Below, in pieces: positions 43,750 to 52,924 of a stretch of DNA of 64,000 bases. The notes beneath the pieces were generated by a model. That model had not been told where the DNA came from and did not search any database. It was given only the letters and a program-made list of their open reading frames with translations. The stretch comes from Paenibacillus xylanexedens (lineage in GTDB: Bacteria; Bacillota; Bacilli; Paenibacillales; Paenibacillaceae), in NCBI RefSeq assembly GCF_001908275.1, contig NZ_CP018620.1, positions 5,704,001-5,768,000 on the forward strand. The letters are read 5' to 3'. The stretch's first letter is position 1. The number at the start of each line of letters is the position of its first letter. The position numbers were made by a program, and so were the translations under genes.

Positions 43750-44574
43750 ATGCGATTGAGAAAAAGATTGGCTTCCATCGGGTTAAATGCTCTCGCCTGG
43801 CTGCTTAGCCTGGTGGTTCTGATTCCTTTTGTCGTCATTGTACTGAATTCATTCAAGTCGGACGCCGAGGCCAAAGTGCTTAAACTGACGTTGCCCGAGA
43901 AGTTTATTTTCGAAAATTACAAAATTGTCTATGAACAGGGACATTTGGGCGGTTCCTTTTTCAACAGTCTGCTGCACTCCGGGGTCTCTTCCCTGCTATT
44001 GGTGTTTGTTGTGGCATTCTCGGCCTTCACGTTATCCCGCAACCATTCGAAGCTCAGCAAGTTTCTGTACTTTTTCCTGATTCTTGGTATCACGCTGCCA
44101 CTCAACTACATTCCGCTGATGGAAGTCATGAAGTCCATGGGTATGATCAATTCACATGTCGGCATGATTCTGCTCTATACGGCTATGGGTATTCCAATCT
44201 CGCTGTTCATTACGTATGCGTTTGTGTCTAACATCCCGAAGGAGCTGGATGAAGCCGCGATCATGGACGGATGTAATGGGGTCAAGCTGTTCCTGCGAAT
44301 CATTGTACCTTTGTTAACCTCGGTGCTGGTAACGGTATTTGTTCTTAATTTCCTGAGTGTCTGGAATGAGTTTACTGCCCCACTCTATATGCTGAATACA
44401 GTGGAGATGTGGCCGATGACGCTGGCTGTATATAACTTCTTTGGACAATTCAGTGCCCAGTGGAATCTGGTCAGTGCCGATATCGTGCTCACGTCATTGC
44501 CTGTGTTGATTGTGTTCCTCATTGGGCAAAAGTATATTGTAGGAGGACTAACTTCAGGGGCGGTTAAAGGGTAA
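43750..44574 (+). CDS. Sugar ABC transporter permease (second)
   Basis: 274-residue MalG-like permease with six helices. The EAA loop is ELDEAAIMDGCNGVKLFLRI. Last gene of the operon; no ATPase gene follows. The next gene is on the opposite strand. Confidence 0.93.
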   Translation: MRLRKRLASIGLNALAWLLSLVVLIPFVVIVLNSFKSDAEAKVLKLTLPEKFIFENYKIVYEQGHLGGSFFNSLLHSGVSSLLLVFVVAFSAFTLSRNHSKLSKFLYFFLILGITLPLNYIPLMEVMKSMGMINSHVGMILLYTAMGIPISLFITYAFVSNIPKELDEAAIMDGCNGVKLFLRIIVPLLTSVLVTVFVLNFLSVWNEFTAPLYMLNTVEMWPMTLAVYNFFGQFSAQWNLVSADIVLTSLPVLIVFLIGQKYIVGGLTSGAVKG

Positions 44575-44638
44575 GCTCCACCGACAATCCAAATACACAA
44601 ACGCATCTTGTCTAAGTACATCTGCTGACTCCTTAGCA

Positions 44639-44721
44639 CAAAAAGCCCTTGTCTGCTCATCGTGTGAACAACTTCTTCGTACAGAAGAAGTATCGCACGC
44701 TGCTGCGGACAAGGGCTTACG
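44639..44721 (-). terminator. Long nested hairpin ending the biosynthetic cluster
   Basis: On the minus strand AAGCCCTTGTC and GACAAGGGCTT form an 11-bp outer stem followed by TTTTG. Inside is a second stem ACTTCTTC / GAAGAAGT with a 5-base loop. It is 15 bases after the MFS stop. The size (about 80 bases) is large for a simple terminator. Confidence 0.65.
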
Positions 44722-44735
44722 CTGTTGGATTCGAA

Positions 44736-46064
44736 TTAATCGTGCGCCAACCCGCCAACATCGGATGGAGCCGCTATATCTGGGCTCTGCTCCAGAGATT
44801 TGATCATTTTCAACCGGGATGTGATTATTGCGATCAGAATAACAAACAGACCCGCGATGATAAACAGAAAGGCAATACCTCTGCCTGGTCCAGTTCCAAT
44901 AATTTGACCAACAGACGAAGCCAGTGCTCCCCCCTCCATCAGTAACGGATTAAACACATGGTCGGCCAGAAAACCAGCCAAACTGTACGCGATAATAAAC
45001 CCGAGTTGTGACAGAATACCAATGATTCCCCATACCCTGCCCTGCTTATCGTTGGCGATATTGTTTCGCACCAGTACATCTGCGCTCATATTGACAAACG
45101 GCAGTGATGACAGGAACAGAAAACCTGCGAAGATAATAAAATAAATGTTGGTGGATATGCCCAGAAGTGAAAAGGACAAACCGCACAAAATCAGACCCAT
45201 CACAAGCACACTTGCGTATCTCTTTGTTATTGTAAATATGCCGATGCACAAGCTGCTAATCAGCATGCCGATGGCACTAACAGACTGAAACGTTCCAAGT
45301 GTCTTTGCATCCGTGAATGACAGAAGCATCGGACCAATGAGTGTCTCCAGGAATCCCAGATAAAAGGTGACAAGTGAAATAATCACCACCAGCAACAGTA
45401 CTCCCTTGTTGGTTACAACTTCTCTCCAGCCCTCTTGAATATCGGTGATCCAGTTTTTTCCTTCTCGATCCTCTCGCTCCACCTTCATGCTCTTCCGAAT
45501 AACCAGCACAGCCAGAATGGCAACCAGGAATGTCAGAATATTAATGACCAGAATGACTTCAATGGTTGTTATACTAAGCAGAATGCCCGCAATGATGGGT
45601 GAAAACAGAAACTTCGAGGATTCAGCCAGTTGTACAAGTCCGCTGCCTTTCGAGAATTGCTCCTTATCCAGCAGGTCCGTAGCAGAGGCCTTATATGCCG
45701 GGCTCTGCAACGCGGAAAACACGGAACTAAAGGCTACTCCCACATAGATATGCCATAATTGGATATCACCTGTGAGCATAATGGACAGAATGAAAATCAA
45801 ACCGGCTGCCGACCCCAGGTCGCCGATAATCATCATCGTTCGACGGTCGAATCGATCTGCCAGTACCCCTCCAATAGGTCGAAGCAGGATATTCGGCAGA
45901 AACGTGAATAAGGTAATCAATGCAACACTTGTTGCTGTATTCGTTTTTTCGAAGGCATACACCCCCAGGGAGAAGGCTGTAAGTCCAATCCCAATCATGG
46001 AGATGAGCTGACCGAACCATACTACCAGAAACTTTTTAAATGATTTTTGAACGGTATGTTCCAT
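44736..46064 (-). CDS. MFS efflux transporter
   Basis: 442-residue major facilitator protein with 12 predicted helices of the MefA/NreB-like (DHA3) group. Motif A is GGVLADRFDRRTMMI. First helix region VVWFGQLISMIGIGLTAFSLG. Twenty bases after the tetR gene, so the two probably form one message. Placed at the end of a PKS/NRPS cluster, export of the product or self-protection is the likely job. Confidence 0.9.
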   Translation of the reverse strand: MEHTVQKSFKKFLVVWFGQLISMIGIGLTAFSLGVYAFEKTNTATSVALITLFTFLPNILLRPIGGVLADRFDRRTMMIIGDLGSAAGLIFILSIMLTGDIQLWHIYVGVAFSSVFSALQSPAYKASATDLLDKEQFSKGSGLVQLAESSKFLFSPIIAGILLSITTIEVILVINILTFLVAILAVLVIRKSMKVEREDREGKNWITDIQEGWREVVTNKGVLLLVVIISLVTFYLGFLETLIGPMLLSFTDAKTLGTFQSVSAIGMLISSLCIGIFTITKRYASVLVMGLILCGLSFSLLGISTNIYFIIFAGFLFLSSLPFVNMSADVLVRNNIANDKQGRVWGIIGILSQLGFIIAYSLAGFLADHVFNPLLMEGGALASSVGQIIGTGPGRGIAFLFIIAGLFVILIAIITSRLKMIKSLEQSPDIAAPSDVGGLAHD

Positions 46065-46084
46065 GGATGATACTCCTTTCTCGG

Positions 46085-46720
46085 CTAACCTTGATTCGGA
46101 AAATAGAGACGAGTGACGTAGGCGAAGCTTCCTTGTTCTGCTCCCAGCACACGTTCCATAATATGTGTGAATGCTTCAACCTTTTTTTGGAGTTCTTCCT
46201 CCTCCCATTGAAAGATGCCTCGATCCAGCAAAAATTGTGAAGATACGAGCAGGAATTCGATGGATTCCTTTGGGTTAGGTGTATGAAATACCCCCTCCTG
46301 AATGCCCTGCTCTACCACCTCGGCCAAGATGGGACTTAATCGTATTACCGTCTCTACAAGACTCTTTTGGTGCATCTCCACATTATGAACACTGTGTAAT
46401 TGCTCGATGAGATCATGTTTTCTGCCGTCTGGCTGATTCTGCGCCATCATGATGCGAAAAATTTTGTCATGGGCGTTCAGTTTGAGATCGGACACCACGT
46501 GCCTGGCCGATGCCTCCCCACTCAGAATAAAACGCATAACGATGGCGTTCATAACCTCTTCCTTGGACTGAAAATAATAATAAAATGTACCCTTGGCAAT
46601 GTTGCACGCCTGAAGGATATCCATGACCGTAGCTTTGGTGTACCCCTTTGTTATGAACAGAATCTCGGCGGCATCCAAAATCTCGTTCCTGCGTTCTTCC
46701 GGGTTTTTTATCAGTCTCAT
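46085..46720 (-). CDS. TetR-family regulator
   Basis: 211-residue regulator. Helix-turn-helix in ILDAAEILFITKGYTKATVMDILQACNIAKGTFYYYF region (residues about 10-45), ligand-binding C-terminal part. ATG at 46720 follows GGAGG. A perfect palindrome lies 21 bases upstream and is its probable operator. It likely represses itself and the MFS gene until a ligand, perhaps the cluster product, binds. Confidence 0.9.
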   Translation of the reverse strand: MRLIKNPEERRNEILDAAEILFITKGYTKATVMDILQACNIAKGTFYYYFQSKEEVMNAIVMRFILSGEASARHVVSDLKLNAHDKIFRIMMAQNQPDGRKHDLIEQLHSVHNVEMHQKSLVETVIRLSPILAEVVEQGIQEGVFHTPNPKESIEFLLVSSQFLLDRGIFQWEEEELQKKVEAFTHIMERVLGAEQGSFAYVTRLYFPNQG

Positions 46721-46741
46721 ATCCTGGCCTCCGATACGTTC

Positions 46742-46756
46742 GACCGACTGTCGGTC
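46742..46756. promoter_or_regulatory. Palindromic operator upstream of tetR
   Basis: GACCGAC-T-GTCGGTC, 7-base perfect arms around one base, 22 bases before the tetR ATG and 25 after the ABC ATPase stop codon. GACCGAC/GTCGGTC arms are common in operators of TetR-family repressors. Confidence 0.65.
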
Positions 46757-46780
46757 TATTGTAGTCATGGAGTTCCTTTT

Positions 46781-47548
46781 TTAGAACCCCATTTCAGTCA
46801 ACCATTGCGCCAAATGGCTTTCCCTTGTTTTTAGATCCTGACGCTCTCTTGCATATTTTCCAATATTTCTGTCTGCAACCAGCTTACCGTCCATCATAAA
46901 CAGTACACGTTCCGATCTGGCAGCGACTTTCACATCATGGGTCACCAGCAGAATGGTTGTACCCGTTGCATTAATATCGCCCAGAATATCCATGATCTCA
47001 TACGTTGATTTGGAATTCAGCGCCCCCGTTGGTTCATCGCCGAATAAAATATCTGGATTATTGATCAGCGCACGGCAGATGGCAATCCGTTGAAGCTGTC
47101 CGCCTGAGGCTTGGGTGATGTTATGCCCAGCCAGCTCATCAATCCCCATTTTTTTCATTAATGACATTGCCCGTGTATTAATCGTTTCTCTGCTGCTATT
47201 CTTGGCCAGATACGCGGAAAGTACGATATTGTCTAATAGATTCAGATTCTTGAGCAGATGAATATTTTGAAAGATGAATCCCATCTTGGTCAAACGTAGA
47301 CTTGCCAGATCCCTCTCCTCAAATGCCGATATTTTTTTGCCATTAAAATAGACACTTCCAGCACTAATCTGATCCATACCACTTATGTTGTACAGTAAGG
47401 TAGACTTGCCTGAGCCAGATGGCCCCATGATAGAAACAAATTCTCCCTTTTTTAATTGAAGGTTGATATCTTTTAAGATGTTATGTTCTTCATTCTCGCC
47501 GATCGCTACGGATTTATTCACGTCTTTAGCCTCAAGTATAGTTGTCAT
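46781..47548 (-). CDS. ABC transporter ATPase (MacB/LolD type)
   Basis: 255-residue ATPase. Walker A MGPSGSGKSTLLYNI, signature ASGGQLQRIAICRAL, Walker B DILFGDEPTGALN, switch His in LLVTHDVKVAARS. It pairs with the FtsX-like permease that ends 12 bases upstream. Such pairs export or fend off peptides. Confidence 0.95.
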   Translation of the reverse strand: MTTILEAKDVNKSVAIGENEEHNILKDINLQLKKGEFVSIMGPSGSGKSTLLYNISGMDQISAGSVYFNGKKISAFEERDLASLRLTKMGFIFQNIHLLKNLNLLDNIVLSAYLAKNSSRETINTRAMSLMKKMGIDELAGHNITQASGGQLQRIAICRALINNPDILFGDEPTGALNSKSTYEIMDILGDINATGTTILLVTHDVKVAARSERVLFMMDGKLVADRNIGKYARERQDLKTRESHLAQWLTEMGF

Positions 47549-47560
47549 CGTTGATCCTCC

Positions 47561-49894
47561 CTATTCGACAATCATTTTGGATATGCTCGTTTCCTTGATC
47601 GATTGGATGCTAATCCATGCTGTCAGTACAATCGTGCCTGCAAGTAACAATGGACACAAAACATATGCCTGTAACGGGTTAACAACAAAAACAATATTGG
47701 AAGCACCGAACGTCGACATAATGGCACTAACCAGTAACGGACCCAACGTATTGGACAATATCGTTCCAGTAACAACCCCTAAGATTAATATGACAAGTGA
47801 CATCACGACATACTTGAACTTGATTTTAGACAAGGCAAACCCAAGGCTTCTTAGTACAGCAATGTCGTTGTTGTCCTTGGCTACTAACATCTGAAGGAAC
47901 AGTGCTGTAATTAAAATAGATATGAAGACACCGATGACCAAGGCCAGCATCGTCACCATTTTCAATTGTTGGATGGTTCCGCCTAACGTCTGATCCAGAT
48001 AACCTTGAAGATCGGTTACTTTGGCTGGCGAGAAAGCCGCCTCATATTCAGCAATTTTGGTAGCCATGTCCCCGCGATTATTCAGATCCAAACTGACCAC
48101 ATACCACAACACACTATCCTTGTTGTAAGGCAATAAGGCCTTCGCCGTTTTGCCACCATTCGTAACGTCCTGGTATATTCCGCTGACCGTCATCATCTGG
48201 TCCTTGCCATTAACCAGCAAGGTAAGTTGCTCACCAGTCTTCAGGCGCAGCTCGCTACTGTTTGCATCAGATAACGCAATTTCATTCTCGGTTGTTGGCG
48301 CATTACCGCTAACATAAGACAATGGGAAAATACTGAAATCCCCAGTTTCTACACTCAGATTGTCGTAACTTCCTTCCGCATTTTTAATCTTGAACTGGCT
48401 TGTTACCAATGGGGAATACGTTTTGATGTCTTTATCATTTTGGATCTGGGCAACCAGATTGTCATAACGCTGCTCCACATCATCTGTGTGCCTCAAGTCA
48501 ATGCGAATATCACTTTGTCCAACACCCATATAAGAGATAAAACTTGGCGCCTGCAAAGTGTTCAGGAAGTTGACCGGCACAATCATGATAAATGAACTGA
48601 CTACAAAGACAAATAACAATAATCGGAACATCTTGATTCGCTGTATGACTTCCTTCAGACCAAGAAAGACAGGTACGGAAGACCAGCGATTGCGGGACAA
48701 ACTAAGCCGGTTTCGAATGATCTGTGTATCTCCCAGGCTCCCAGTACGGAGAGCATCCACCGCGGAGATGGAACGAAAACGTCGCAGTACCGATCGACAG
48801 AACAGAACAACCATGGCAAATATGATTCCAGCGGCTAATAACGGAATCGCGAAATGCAACAGGGTTGCAGGTGCTTTTCCCATATACAACATGATGTTGG
48901 AAACAAATAGTCTGTTAACGCCAAGTGATGCAATGTAACCAAGCACGGATGCAAATCCGGCCATAAATACATACTTCATCAGATACAGTCTCTTAATATC
49001 CTTCTCTGCGATTCCAATCGCTTTCATGACACTAATCTCACGATAATCCTCTTCGATGGTCGCAAGCATCGTGAATCGGATGCAGAGCATCGCAATCAGA
49101 ATCAGCACAAGACTGACCAGAATAATAACGGCTGCAATGACTCCGTCGGTCATCGCATTCAATACCTGGAACAGCCCATAGGTTACAACTGGACCCGCGT
49201 TGGGAAGTCCGGCATTTTGGTAAACCTGGGTAAATTCACTCGTCAGTCCGGGATCCGTCAACCGGAATTCAATGAGATACTCCATCTCTCCGACGCTCTG
49301 CTTCAGTTCCTGCAAATTCCCTGCACTCACAATAAAACGTTTGGAGTGCACAACCGATGGATTCATCTGAGCATCACGGACAAAATCAACGATGGTGTAA
49401 GAACGCTCAAATTGACCATTATCGATCCGAACCTGGTCGCCCACGCTCAATTTTTTTTGCTGCATGTAATATACCGGAACCGCGATCTCGCCATCGTTCA
49501 CCTGAATAATCTCACTGTCCAGATTCAACAAATAGTCGAAACCCTGATTCTGTGTAACAAAGTCAATATCCATAACGCTGTTCTTTTCGGACTCTGCTCC
49601 GAGAAACAGATTAGAGCCGTCAATGTTGACCATTTCCACAATCTGATGTTGCTGGACCATGGCATTTTCTTCAGCCCACGTGTTTACTTTGACCTGATCG
49701 AGTTCTCCGGCATGCATTTGCACAAAGTGTGGTGTTTTAGATTCAGAAAATAGATATTGGATGGAACTCGTCAGTTCCATAATCATTCGTGACCCAGAAG
49801 ATACCAGCAAGGCGGCCAGCAGTACAAAAATAAACAACGCAGCCGTAATCCCTTTTTTTCTCGTTATATCGTTTCTCAGCATTCGTAGCAGCAT
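47561..49894 (-). CDS. FtsX-like ABC permease
   Basis: 777-residue permease with an N-terminal helix, large extracellular part, two FtsX domains (LVSLVLILIAMLCIRFTML and VTMLALVIGVFISILITALF mark them) and a second extracellular region between. This layout is typical of MacB/BceB-like exporters that act on peptide antibiotics or lipoproteins. Lies 35 bases after the thioesterase gene; part of the biosynthetic cluster. Confidence 0.9.
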   Translation of the reverse strand: MLLRMLRNDITRKKGITAALFIFVLLAALLVSSGSRMIMELTSSIQYLFSESKTPHFVQMHAGELDQVKVNTWAEENAMVQQHQIVEMVNIDGSNLFLGAESEKNSVMDIDFVTQNQGFDYLLNLDSEIIQVNDGEIAVPVYYMQQKKLSVGDQVRIDNGQFERSYTIVDFVRDAQMNPSVVHSKRFIVSAGNLQELKQSVGEMEYLIEFRLTDPGLTSEFTQVYQNAGLPNAGPVVTYGLFQVLNAMTDGVIAAVIILVSLVLILIAMLCIRFTMLATIEEDYREISVMKAIGIAEKDIKRLYLMKYVFMAGFASVLGYIASLGVNRLFVSNIMLYMGKAPATLLHFAIPLLAAGIIFAMVVLFCRSVLRRFRSISAVDALRTGSLGDTQIIRNRLSLSRNRWSSVPVFLGLKEVIQRIKMFRLLLFVFVVSSFIMIVPVNFLNTLQAPSFISYMGVGQSDIRIDLRHTDDVEQRYDNLVAQIQNDKDIKTYSPLVTSQFKIKNAEGSYDNLSVETGDFSIFPLSYVSGNAPTTENEIALSDANSSELRLKTGEQLTLLVNGKDQMMTVSGIYQDVTNGGKTAKALLPYNKDSVLWYVVSLDLNNRGDMATKIAEYEAAFSPAKVTDLQGYLDQTLGGTIQQLKMVTMLALVIGVFISILITALFLQMLVAKDNNDIAVLRSLGFALSKIKFKYVVMSLVILILGVVTGTILSNTLGPLLVSAIMSTFGASNIVFVVNPLQAYVLCPLLLAGTIVLTAWISIQSIKETSISKMIVE

Positions 49895-49929
49895 AAACGA
49901 ACATGGCTCCTCTCATCTACAAGTTGTTC

Positions 49930-50673
49930 CTATTTATCTGGAGTCATAAAGCTTGTCAGACAATGCGCCACCGTTGAAGGTTGATGCATCATGAACATGT
50001 GAGCACCCTCTTTGATGGTTTGAAGCTTCATGGATGTGCCAAAATATCGGCCCCATCTCAACGCTGATTGAAGGGTAACGGTACGATCCCGTTCTCCCCA
50101 CAGATACAACACCGGCAATGAGAGCGGCTCATATTCAAGCGTTGCTGCAGATTCCAGCATCCTGAAATCCGCCCGGATGACGGGCAGAAAATAATTCAAT
50201 AATTCTTTTTCATGTATCAGTTCTTGCGGGAGAGCTTCATAGGAAAACAGATGATCAATCAGATTTTCGTCTGACATCCGATCATAATTCTGCATCCCGC
50301 ATTCGTCAGGCGTGTTGCAGGCAGATAACACAAGCCGTAGCGTTTTAGCTACATCTGGATGTTCCTGACATAAGCGCTGCGCAACGAAGTAGGCTGTAAT
50401 CCCTCCCAGACTATGTCCAAATAACAGACTGCCGGGCTGTATAACATCCAGGAGCTTGCTGGTATACAGTTCTACGAGTTGCTGCATATGCTCCAGGGGT
50501 GTTTCGGTGTTCAGACCATGACCCGGGGGCGTAAACGCCCAAATTTCCGTGTCAGGAAGGTACGGCACTAGGGGCTGAAAACTGTTGGAGTTGCCACCGA
50601 GATAAGGAAAACAGACCATTTGTCTGTTTCCCTCCCCCTTTTGTAGCTGCTCCAAATAGATCGGTTCCATCAC
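49930..50673 (-). CDS. Type II thioesterase
   Basis: 247-residue alpha/beta hydrolase of the thioesterase II group that clears wrong or stalled acyl groups from carrier proteins. Oxyanion region VCFPYLGGNSNSFQPL, nucleophile LLFGHSLGGITAYFVA (Ser near 88), Asp in YLWGERDRTVTL, His in KEGAHMFMMH. It may also take part in release, since no type I thioesterase is seen in this window. Gap of 22 bases to the membrane protein gene. Confidence 0.92.
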   Translation of the reverse strand: MMEPIYLEQLQKGEGNRQMVCFPYLGGNSNSFQPLVPYLPDTEIWAFTPPGHGLNTETPLEHMQQLVELYTSKLLDVIQPGSLLFGHSLGGITAYFVAQRLCQEHPDVAKTLRLVLSACNTPDECGMQNYDRMSDENLIDHLFSYEALPQELIHEKELLNYFLPVIRADFRMLESAATLEYEPLSLPVLYLWGERDRTVTLQSALRWGRYFGTSMKLQTIKEGAHMFMMHQPSTVAHCLTSFMTPDK

Positions 50674-50695
50674 TTATCCACCACCATAACCAGGC

Positions 50696-51580
50696 TTACT
50701 TTCTTTCCAGAACATATGCAGGGAATGTCTGAAGTGAAGTATCCACATTTTTACGCTTGAAGATGACATGTATGACAATAGCCGATATTGCAAAAAAGAA
50801 AAATTGCATAATTTGAACTTGCGGATTAAAGTAGTACAAATCAATTTGACTTCCTGTAGCTACAAGCCAGAATGCAAGCAGATAAAACAGAAGTGTACCT
50901 TTGGTTGCATTGAAGATATAACTTTGGAACACGATAAATGCCATAAGCTGAACAACGTAGTATATGTAAGTGGTTGAGGTGCCAAAAGAGGAAATCAAGT
51001 ATCCCGGAAGCACCCATAATCCGAACAACAGGCCGGTAATCAGACCACTTGTTATATTATTTTTTAACTTCCCTTGCAAGAATGGAAGCAAAAATCCGAT
51101 CCAGCCAAACAGCCCACCAATCAGCCCCGTCTCCTTGATCAGATTCACAATTCCCAACCAGATCATTTCAGGTACACTATATGTCAGCTCAGGGACCGGT
51201 ATGCCGAATAACAAGGAACCAAAGTGCATTGTTGATGCAAAGATGATGGAAATTCCAATAATGAGCGGTATCCAGAACAGGTCCTGTCTGCGCGGAACCA
51301 GCTTCATAAACATTCCTTTTAATGCTTCCTTTCCGCCCATCACATAACATGTAATTAATCCGGCAATGGAAGGTGAATACAGAGCAACGATCGCAAGTGG
51401 ATGCATCAAGGTTAACTCACCTGTTATGGGTACAATAAAATCCGCAAAGAACATGAACAAACTTGCGATTCCATAACATGTGCCAAAGGAAATTCCCAAA
51501 AACAAATACATATATTTGTTGGACGGGCTGGTTGCCGGACTTGTGACTGGACGAATGGATGCCTGATTAGCTGTAATCAT
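50696..51580 (-). CDS. CPBP-like membrane protein with a degenerate active site
   Basis: 294-residue membrane protein with about eight helices. The middle helix KETGLIGGLFGWIGFLLPFL resembles the CPBP (CAAX protease and bacteriocin-processing) motif, normally EExxxR with ..GFLLP after it. Here the paired Glu and the Arg are not in the usual places, so it may not be a working protease. Its start overlaps the ACP stop by four bases, tying it to the biosynthetic operon. Possible roles: self-protection or membrane assembly; unproven. Confidence 0.65.
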   Translation of the reverse strand: MITANQASIRPVTSPATSPSNKYMYLFLGISFGTCYGIASLFMFFADFIVPITGELTLMHPLAIVALYSPSIAGLITCYVMGGKEALKGMFMKLVPRRQDLFWIPLIIGISIIFASTMHFGSLLFGIPVPELTYSVPEMIWLGIVNLIKETGLIGGLFGWIGFLLPFLQGKLKNNITSGLITGLLFGLWVLPGYLISSFGTSTTYIYYVVQLMAFIVFQSYIFNATKGTLLFYLLAFWLVATGSQIDLYYFNPQVQIMQFFFFAISAIVIHVIFKRKNVDTSLQTFPAYVLERK

Positions 51581-51840
51581 AGTGCCGCCTCCTTCTCAGT
51601 CAACTTTCTCTCAATAAGATCATGCAAACGGTTAATCGTGCAGAAATTAGCCAAATCCAGATCTTCATTTGCTATCTCAATCTGGAATCTACGCTCTACA
51701 AAGTCCACCAAACGCATCGCAAAGAGCGAATTGACGAACCGCTGCTCAAAATAATTGTCATTATCATTAATTTGAGTGTCCTCATGATCCATGGTGAGGT
51801 TGTTCCCGATAAACTCCCGAATTTCCTGACGATAATCCAC
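51577..51840 (-). CDS. Free-standing acyl carrier protein (FkbJ/ZmaD-like)
   Basis: 87-residue carrier protein. The phosphopantetheine Ser is probably Ser38 in QRFVNSLFAMRLVDF, where the usual DSL is NSL. Next to the FkbH-like gene (15-base gap), it is the likely carrier on which glyceryl from 1,3-bisphosphoglycerate is built into hydroxymalonyl-ACP. Flanks: four-base overlap with the membrane-protein gene. Confidence 0.85.
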   Translation of the reverse strand: MDYRQEIREFIGNNLTMDHEDTQINDNDNYFEQRFVNSLFAMRLVDFVERRFQIEIANEDLDLANFCTINRLHDLIERKLTEKEAAL

Positions 51841-51855
51841 TGCCCTTCCCCCTTG

Positions 51856-52905
51856 TTATTGATGTTGCCCCTCGGGCACTAAAACCTCAATGTAGTCTGG
51901 AAACTCTACAGCCTGCTGTAAATCATGATGAAACAGTACTCTTCCTTCCTGATCTGCAGATTGTTGCTTGAAACCGGCAAAGCGATAGCTGATATTCATC
52001 ATTCGGTTCCTTCCGGTATCCCTGAAGTCCGCAAGCATTTGTTTGCCCTGCTTCTGAGCTTCACGCATGATATACGTTAGCAGTACACTCCCTGCTCCCC
52101 TGGACATCACTCTGCAAGACATCAGAAGCATGTTTAGCCGCCATACCTTCTGCTGCATGTGAATTAGTGCAAGCCCAATTTTGCCATACGTTCCGTATTT
52201 GTCTTCGAGTTCACACACCAATAACATATGCTCCTGCGAAGTCATCAGTTGATGCAGCTCCTCGTAACTGTAGGTAATTCCCGTTGCATTTAGTTGATTG
52301 GTGCGAACGGTAAGTTCCTCTGCACGTTGAAGATCATCCTCAGTAGCCTCGTAGATGGAAAATTTCATGCCGAGCGTAGCCAGAAATTGTTCTGAAGGTC
52401 CTTCATACTGTTCTTCAGCCTGTTTACGGAGCGTATCCGCCTGATACATCTGCCTTCTGCACGCAGAGTCGGCTGTAATGAATCGGGGCATCAGCCTTGG
52501 GTCATCAAGCATGGTTTCATATTGATCCGCATGAAGTACCTGGATGTCAGCATGTACACTTTGCACTTCTTCCAGTTCAAAAGGTTGATCATCCACAAAC
52601 AGAATGGCATCCATGCCGATATTAATGTTCTGCTGAATCCGCTGAACAGAGACGGACTTCGCATCCCAATGGATTTCGGGATACAGAAAATATTCGGCGA
52701 TGCCCAGTTCGTTTAGTTTCGCCCAAGCTAGCTCTGCATCATTTTTACTGGCAACAGAGTGCAAAATACCTCGCTGGTCCAGTTTTTCAATCACCTCCTT
52801 TAAGCCCAGCTTCAGTTGCACATCTGCAGATTCAAGCAAAACCCCATCCCATATGGTGTGGTCCAGATCCCAAACAATACACTTGATATCCTTGAGCTTT
52901 TCCAT
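51856..52905 (-). CDS. FkbH-like glyceryl-ACP enzyme
   Basis: 349-residue HAD-fold protein of the FkbH family, which moves a glyceryl group from 1,3-bisphosphoglycerate to an ACP. HAD motif I is CIVWDLDHTIWDGVL, followed by ILHSVASKNDAELAW and DAILFVDDQPFELEEV. A C-terminal part resembling an acetyltransferase domain (LALIHMQQKVWRLNMLLMSC) is also typical. ATG at 52905 follows GAAGGGTGG; ATGs at 52911, 52923 and 52977 are open, the last overlapping the neighbour. Confidence 0.93.
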   Translation of the reverse strand: MEKLKDIKCIVWDLDHTIWDGVLLESADVQLKLGLKEVIEKLDQRGILHSVASKNDAELAWAKLNELGIAEYFLYPEIHWDAKSVSVQRIQQNINIGMDAILFVDDQPFELEEVQSVHADIQVLHADQYETMLDDPRLMPRFITADSACRRQMYQADTLRKQAEEQYEGPSEQFLATLGMKFSIYEATEDDLQRAEELTVRTNQLNATGITYSYEELHQLMTSQEHMLLVCELEDKYGTYGKIGLALIHMQQKVWRLNMLLMSCRVMSRGAGSVLLTYIMREAQKQGKQMLADFRDTGRNRMMNISYRFAGFKQQSADQEGRVLFHHDLQQAVEFPDYIEVLVPEGQHQ

Positions 52906-52924
52906 GGTCATGCCACCCTTCATC

